This document shows, piece by piece, positions 59,923 to 64,000 of a DNA stretch of 64,000 nt. The DNA is from Streptomyces echinatus. Lineage in GTDB: Bacteria > Actinomycetota > Actinomycetes > Streptomycetales > Streptomycetaceae. The notes beneath the pieces are model-generated. The model made no database searches and was not told where the DNA came from. It worked only from the letters and a program-made list of their open reading frames with translations. The position numbers were made by a program, and so were the translations under genes. The stretch is from the NCBI RefSeq assembly GCF_014203595.1, contig NZ_JACHJK010000020.1:1-64000 (forward strand). The letters are read 5' to 3'. Numbering within the stretch: the first letter of the stretch is position 1; every line of letters begins with the position of its first letter.

Positions 59923-62900
59923 CTAGCGCGCCGTCCGGGTGATCAGGCGGGCGAGTTCGGTGACGTACGGTGGCTCGAAGAGGGTCAGGTGGTCTCCTTC
60001 CAGGACGTGGCGGGTGAGTTGTCCGGGGGCGCAGACGCGGGACCAGGTGCGGGTCGCCGCGTCCAGGAGGTCCGGGTTCTGTTTGTCGGCCTGGACGAGG
60101 GTCACCGGGCCCGCGTACGGTGCCGGGCGGTAGGCGCGGGCTGCTCGCAGATGGGCACGGTTGGTGTGCCGACGCAGTTCCACGCGGAGACGTTCCGCCG
60201 CGCTCGCTCCGTCGTGCGGGATGTACAGGCCGGGTTCCTCCTGGTCGTCGGTGTCGTTGCTGTCGTCGGTCCGCGGGAGCCGGTCCGCCGGATAGCTCTC
60301 GACGAGGAAGAGCATTCCCGGCCGTTCGCCCCGCTGTTCCAGCAACCGGGCCATTTCGAAGGCCACGAGACCGCCCATGGACCAGCCCAGCAGAAGGTAC
60401 GGCCCGGTCGGTGAGACGGTGCGGACGGCCGCCAGATAGCGGGCGGCCAGCGCCTCGACGGTGTGCGGTGCGGCCTCCTCCCGGCCCTGCTCACCCGGCG
60501 CGGCGGGCGGGCTCTGGAGGGCGAAGAGCGGGCGGTGCAGTTCCGTGCAGGCGGCCAGATGGCGGAAGCCGGTGATCTCGCCGCCCGCCGGATGGACGCA
60601 GAAAAGCGGGGTTCCCTCGCCCCGGGACCGCAACGCGACGACGTCGTCCGCGGCGCCGGGGTGAGCGGCAGTGCCCTCCGTCAGCAGGCGGGCCAGGTGC
60701 CGCACGGTCGCCGCCCTGCCGGACTCCTCCCGTTCCGGATCCGGCTCGGAGAACAGGACGGGTACCTGCAGTGCGGTGCCGAACTCAGCGTTCAGCCGTG
60801 CGATCAGCCGTACGGCGAGCAGGGAGTGGCCGCCGAGGGCGAAGAAGTCGTCCTCCGCCCCTACCGCGTCGGTGTCGAGCAGTTCCCCGAAGATGCGGGC
60901 CACGGCGGCCTCCACCGGGTCATCCGGCGCTGTCCCGGTACGGCCCGCCGCGGGGAGGGCCGCACCGGTGCCGTCCGTCCGCGCGAGGACCGAGCGCACA
61001 GCGGCCGTGTCGACCTTGCCGTTCGGGGTGAGGGGCAGCGCCGCGACCTCGGCGAAGGTCCGCGGTACCAGGGGAGCGGGCAACCGCTCGGCGGTGAAGG
61101 CCCGCAGGTCCTGCGGCGCCGGTCCGGCGGAGTCGGTGACGACACACGCGGCGAGATGGTCGCCGCGCGCCCCGTCCGCCACCAGGACCACCGTCGCGTC
61201 ACGCACACCGGGGTGGCGCACCAGCACGGAGCGGACCTCCTCGGGCTCGACGCGGATCCCGTTCACCTTGATCTGGTCGTCCACTCGGCCCAGGTACCGG
61301 ATCAGACCGTCCGGGCCGACACAGCCCAGGTCTCCGGTGCGGTAGAGCCGGCTGCCGGGCTCCGTTCCGAAGGGGTGGGGCACGAACCGTTCCGCGGTGA
61401 GGCCGGGGGCGCCCAAGTACCCCCGGGCGAGGCTCGTTCCGCCGATGTAGATCTCCCCCGGTACGCCCACGGGCACCGGTTCGAGGGAGTCGTCCAGCAC
61501 CAGCACCTCGGCGTGGTCCATGGGCCGGCCGATCGGGACCGGGCCCTGGACGTCCGCGGGGCCCACCTCGTGGACGCAGACGCCCACGGCGGTCTCGGTG
61601 GGGCCGTACTCGTTGAAGATCCTCGTGTCCGGAGCGTGGGTCCGCCAGGCGGCCACGGCCTCGGCCTCCAGTGCCTCACCGCCGACGACGAGCGATCTCG
61701 TCGTGCCGGCGAGGTGTTCCGCGGCCAGGCCGTGGTTCACCACCTTCAGGTGTGACGGGGTCAGTTTGAGCATGTCGAGGCCGGACCGGCCGGCCAGGTC
61801 CGCCGAGAGGGCGAGAGCGTCGCGGCAGGCGGGGTCGAGATGGACGGGACGGCCTGTGATCAGCGGCAGGAACAGACTGGTCACGGTGAGATCGAAGCCG
61901 ATGGAGGAGTGCGCCATCGCTCCCCCGGCCGCGTCACCGCCGCCACGACCACGGCCGTCGCCCTCGCCGTCGGCGTACGTGCGGGCGCTCCACAGCAGGT
62001 AGTCGCACACGGCGCGGTGCGGGAGCATCACGCCCTTCGGCTCGCCGGTGGAGCCGGAGGTGAACATGATGTACGCGAGGTGGTCGGGCTCCGGCTCGCG
62101 CGGCGTGGCGGACTTCGGCTCGCGCGGCGGGGCGGGGTCGGCCGCCGGGTCCGTGTCCTCGGCCGGCAGTGCGCCCAGCTCGACGTACTCGATCTGCCCG
62201 GCGACGGGCGGCTTCGGTGGCCGGTCGGTGAGCAGCAGCCGGCAGCCGCCTCGCTCCAGCAGTTCCCCGGTCCGCAGGGCCGGGAGTTCCGGATCGAGCG
62301 GCACGTAGGTCCCGCCGGCCTTGAGCACGGCGAGCAGCGCCACGACCAGCGAGGCCGAGTGTGTGGCGCTCACCGCCACCGGTGTCTCGAGGCCGACGCC
62401 CCGTGCGCGCAGCGCCCGGCTCCACCGGTTCGCCCGCGCGTCGAGTTCCCGGAAGGTCAGCCTCTCGTTCCCCGCCACGACGGCGAGGGCGTCCGGAGTC
62501 CGGCGCGTCTGCTCCTCGACGAGCCGGTGCAGCACATGTCCGGCGGACGGCGTGCGCGGTCGGTCCCTCATCGGGGGCCGGTCCGTGAGCGGGTGTCGGT
62601 CCTGGAGTGCGCCGGGGACGGTCGTGGGCTCCAGGCGCGCCTGGTCCACGGGGGCGGCGGGCGCGGCGAGGAGCCCGGCGAGCAGCGTCGCGTACTGGCC
62701 GGCCAGGACGCGGACATAGGCCTCGTCGAACTGCTCGCCGTCGTAGTACCAGGTCGTCGTGGCCCGCCGGTCGCCCAGCGCGCAGGTCAGCCGCAGCGCG
62801 TGCTGCTCGGTCTCGACGTCCTGCCACAGCACGCCGAAGGTCACGCCGTGTCCCGGGCGGTCCACCGTGCGGACGGCCCCGGCGGTGTCGTCGCAGACGA

Positions 62901-63945
62901 AGCCGATGCCGTGGCCCGCCGGGGCGGCAAGACCGGTCGAGGGAGAGTCCTGGAGGTGTTCCTCGGCTTCGGCGAGGGCGCGTTCGGCCCGTGCGGCGAG
63001 GGCGTCGAGGACGGGCACGGGGGCGAGCCGGGCCGTCACCTCGGCCCACTGGGCGAAGTGGCCGAGACCGTTCGTCGTCTCTTCGAAATCGCGGCCGGTG
63101 AACTGCGCGGCGACGGTGATGTCGTCCTCGCCTCCGATCCGCCACAGCAGTGTCTGCCAGCAGGCCAGCAGCACAGCGCCCGGCCGCACGCGCCGTCGGC
63201 CGGCATAGGCGTGGACGGTGGCCACGAGACCGTCCGGCAGGGGCGCGGTGACGGTGCGGTGATCCGGCCGACCGGCGCCGTGGTGCCGGCGCAGCGGCAT
63301 GGCCACCCGCCGGGCGGTGGTGTCGTGCGGTGCCGTGAGCGGGGGCGGCGCCCCGAACTCCTGGTGCTGCCATTCGGCGAACTGGCTGTACTGGAGGACC
63401 TCTTCGGCGGGTGGGCGGCCCGCGTACCGTGCGGCGAGCTCGTCGGCGAGCAGGCGGAGCGTACGGGCGTCGGCGGCCAGGGGGGTGGTGGTGAGCAGCA
63501 GGGAGTGCTGCCGTGGGCCGAGGGTGAAGAGGGTGGCACGCAGGACCGGATCGTCCGGTCCGCCGTACGGCAGGTCTCGCAGAGTGCGGGCCTCAGCGTC
63601 GATTCGGCGCTCCCGGGCGGCCTCGTCGAGGTGGTGGAGGTTAACCACCGACCACTCGGGGCGCAGCCGGTCCGTGTCCCGGACGACGAGCAGGGCGGTA
63701 CGGACGCCGGGTACCCGCTGATAGGCCGCGCGGAGGATCTCGTGCCGGTTCACCGTCTCCCGCAGCGCGGCCGTCAGGCGGTCACCGTCGAGGTCGCCGC
63801 CGATGGCGAGGCGCAACTGCGCCCAGCCCGGCGCGGCGTGGAGTTCGGCGAGCCGCCACAGCCGCTGTTGCTGGTACGACAGGCGGTACCCCTCGACGGG
63901 TCGTTCCTGGCCTCCGTACTCGTCCTGGCGGGTCTGCGTCGTCAC
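59923..63945 (-). CDS. Nonribosomal peptide synthetase, terminal module C-A-T-TE
   Basis: A 1340-residue single module. Condensation domain about 20-440, but the HHxxxDG motif reads TPLAADA at 154-160, so both catalytic His are lost. Adenylation about 470-985: A3 YIMFTSGSTGEPKGV, A5 NEYGPTETAVG, A8 RYLGRVDDQIKVNGIRVEPE, A10 PNGKVD; the binding-pocket residues read D-L-T-K-V-G-E-V-G-K, close to the published Asn code. Carrier domain Ser1041 in FFALGGHSLL. Thioesterase with Ser1189 in LLLGWSMGGLV and His in EGDHLTLF; the Asp position has Glu1216. It starts with GTG overlapping an upstream gene, so it is the end of a larger assembly line or works with partners outside the window. Confidence 0.92.
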   Translation of the reverse strand: MTTQTRQDEYGGQERPVEGYRLSYQQQRLWRLAELHAAPGWAQLRLAIGGDLDGDRLTAALRETVNRHEILRAAYQRVPGVRTALLVVRDTDRLRPEWSVVNLHHLDEAARERRIDAEARTLRDLPYGGPDDPVLRATLFTLGPRQHSLLLTTTPLAADARTLRLLADELAARYAGRPPAEEVLQYSQFAEWQHQEFGAPPPLTAPHDTTARRVAMPLRRHHGAGRPDHRTVTAPLPDGLVATVHAYAGRRRVRPGAVLLACWQTLLWRIGGEDDITVAAQFTGRDFEETTNGLGHFAQWAEVTARLAPVPVLDALAARAERALAEAEEHLQDSPSTGLAAPAGHGIGFVCDDTAGAVRTVDRPGHGVTFGVLWQDVETEQHALRLTCALGDRRATTTWYYDGEQFDEAYVRVLAGQYATLLAGLLAAPAAPVDQARLEPTTVPGALQDRHPLTDRPPMRDRPRTPSAGHVLHRLVEEQTRRTPDALAVVAGNERLTFRELDARANRWSRALRARGVGLETPVAVSATHSASLVVALLAVLKAGGTYVPLDPELPALRTGELLERGGCRLLLTDRPPKPPVAGQIEYVELGALPAEDTDPAADPAPPREPKSATPREPEPDHLAYIMFTSGSTGEPKGVMLPHRAVCDYLLWSARTYADGEGDGRGRGGGDAAGGAMAHSSIGFDLTVTSLFLPLITGRPVHLDPACRDALALSADLAGRSGLDMLKLTPSHLKVVNHGLAAEHLAGTTRSLVVGGEALEAEAVAAWRTHAPDTRIFNEYGPTETAVGVCVHEVGPADVQGPVPIGRPMDHAEVLVLDDSLEPVPVGVPGEIYIGGTSLARGYLGAPGLTAERFVPHPFGTEPGSRLYRTGDLGCVGPDGLIRYLGRVDDQIKVNGIRVEPEEVRSVLVRHPGVRDATVVLVADGARGDHLAACVVTDSAGPAPQDLRAFTAERLPAPLVPRTFAEVAALPLTPNGKVDTAAVRSVLARTDGTGAALPAAGRTGTAPDDPVEAAVARIFGELLDTDAVGAEDDFFALGGHSLLAVRLIARLNAEFGTALQVPVLFSEPDPEREESGRAATVRHLARLLTEGTAAHPGAADDVVALRSRGEGTPLFCVHPAGGEITGFRHLAACTELHRPLFALQSPPAAPGEQGREEAAPHTVEALAARYLAAVRTVSPTGPYLLLGWSMGGLVAFEMARLLEQRGERPGMLFLVESYPADRLPRTDDSNDTDDQEEPGLYIPHDGASAAERLRVELRRHTNRAHLRAARAYRPAPYAGPVTLVQADKQNPDLLDAATRTWSRVCAPGQLTRHVLEGDHLTLFEPPYVTELARLITRTAR

Positions 63946-64000
63946 TGGAACCTCACCATGCCGCCCATGGCGACGAGGAGTTCGCGTTCGCCCCGGAAGG
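63942..64000 (-). CDS. 3' end of an upstream gene coupled to the NRPS (partial)
   Basis: The reverse frame at the window edge reads FRGERELLVAMGGMVRFQ then stop, with the TGA overlapping the NRPS GTG by four bases (GTGA). This overlap means the two genes are translationally coupled. Only 18 residues are visible, so no family can be assigned. In NRPS operons the neighbour is usually a tailoring enzyme, transporter or another NRPS part. Confidence 0.6.
   Translation of the reverse strand, partial: FRGERELLVAMGGMVRFQ

Overview
The window is high-GC, densely coding actinobacterial DNA. Codon third positions are almost all G or C, GTG starts are common, signal peptides end in Ala-rich cleavage sites, and many families are typical of Streptomyces: GlxA regulators, SUKH-4, class F sortase, SpoIIE-type phosphatases, Cmx/CmrA exporter, DUF4232 lipoprotein, and a ferredoxin-reductase-P450 operon. 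A Streptomyces or close relative is the best guess. The number of broken and remnant genes suggests an accessory or chromosome-arm region. No rRNA, tRNA, CRISPR array, insertion sequence or replication origin was seen. || Layout. 0-4.8 kb: a VOC remnant, cobinamide amidohydrolase CbiZ, an intact VOC protein, a heavily decayed methionyl-tRNA synthetase gene, a small secreted protein, and a TagC-like beta-propeller protein whose Tat signal is cut by a stop codon. 4.9-9.8 kb: cysteine hydrolase plus GlxA regulator, GAPDH plus a second GlxA regulator, a decayed phytanoyl-CoA dioxygenase, and a DUF3291 protein. 9.9-13.2 kb: a Cys-rich HTH regulator, SUKH-4, and divergent LysR / AOC-barrel genes. 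13.4-17.8 kb: a frameshifted FUSC transporter, two small proteins, and a frameshifted exported protein carrying a 36-bp tandem array. 18-22.9 kb: CorA transporter, a histidine kinase/response regulator pair, cysteine hydrolase, flavodoxin. 23-33.6 kb: LysR, two alpha/beta hydrolases, carbonic anhydrase coupled to a TusA-like protein, carboxylesterase, an McrA-like remnant, a sortase pair, methyltransferase, and a membrane PP2C phosphatase. 34-39.2 kb: ferredoxin, reductase and P450, a MerR regulator fused to a sliding-clamp-like domain, and a membrane protein. 39.4-49.4 kb: Kup K+ transporter, DHA2 exporter with divergent HxlR regulator, DUF1877, SDR, K+ channel, lipoprotein, F420/flavin-type PPOX protein, and a Cmx-type exporter. 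49.7-55.3 kb: multidomain SpoIIE phosphatase, two secreted proteins, and a membrane-spanning HTH protein. 55.4-59.9 kb: a two-gene conflict-type system (a Trypco1-like protein and a trypsin-nSTAND-WD40 protein). 59.9-64 kb: the last module (C-A-T-TE) of a nonribosomal peptide synthetase, coupled to a further gene that runs off the window. || The most interesting system is the Trypco1-like/trypsin-nSTAND-WD40 pair. It has an apparently intact protease triad, Walker motifs, a membrane segment and 14 WD repeats, two of which are almost identical in DNA. It converges with the NRPS, whose adenylation pocket reads as asparagine-like and whose condensation domain has lost the HH catalytic pair. Regulatory DNA that can be seen includes a perfect palindrome between the HxlR regulator and its exporter, a MerR-type promoter with 19-bp spacing, and dyads beside both LysR genes.
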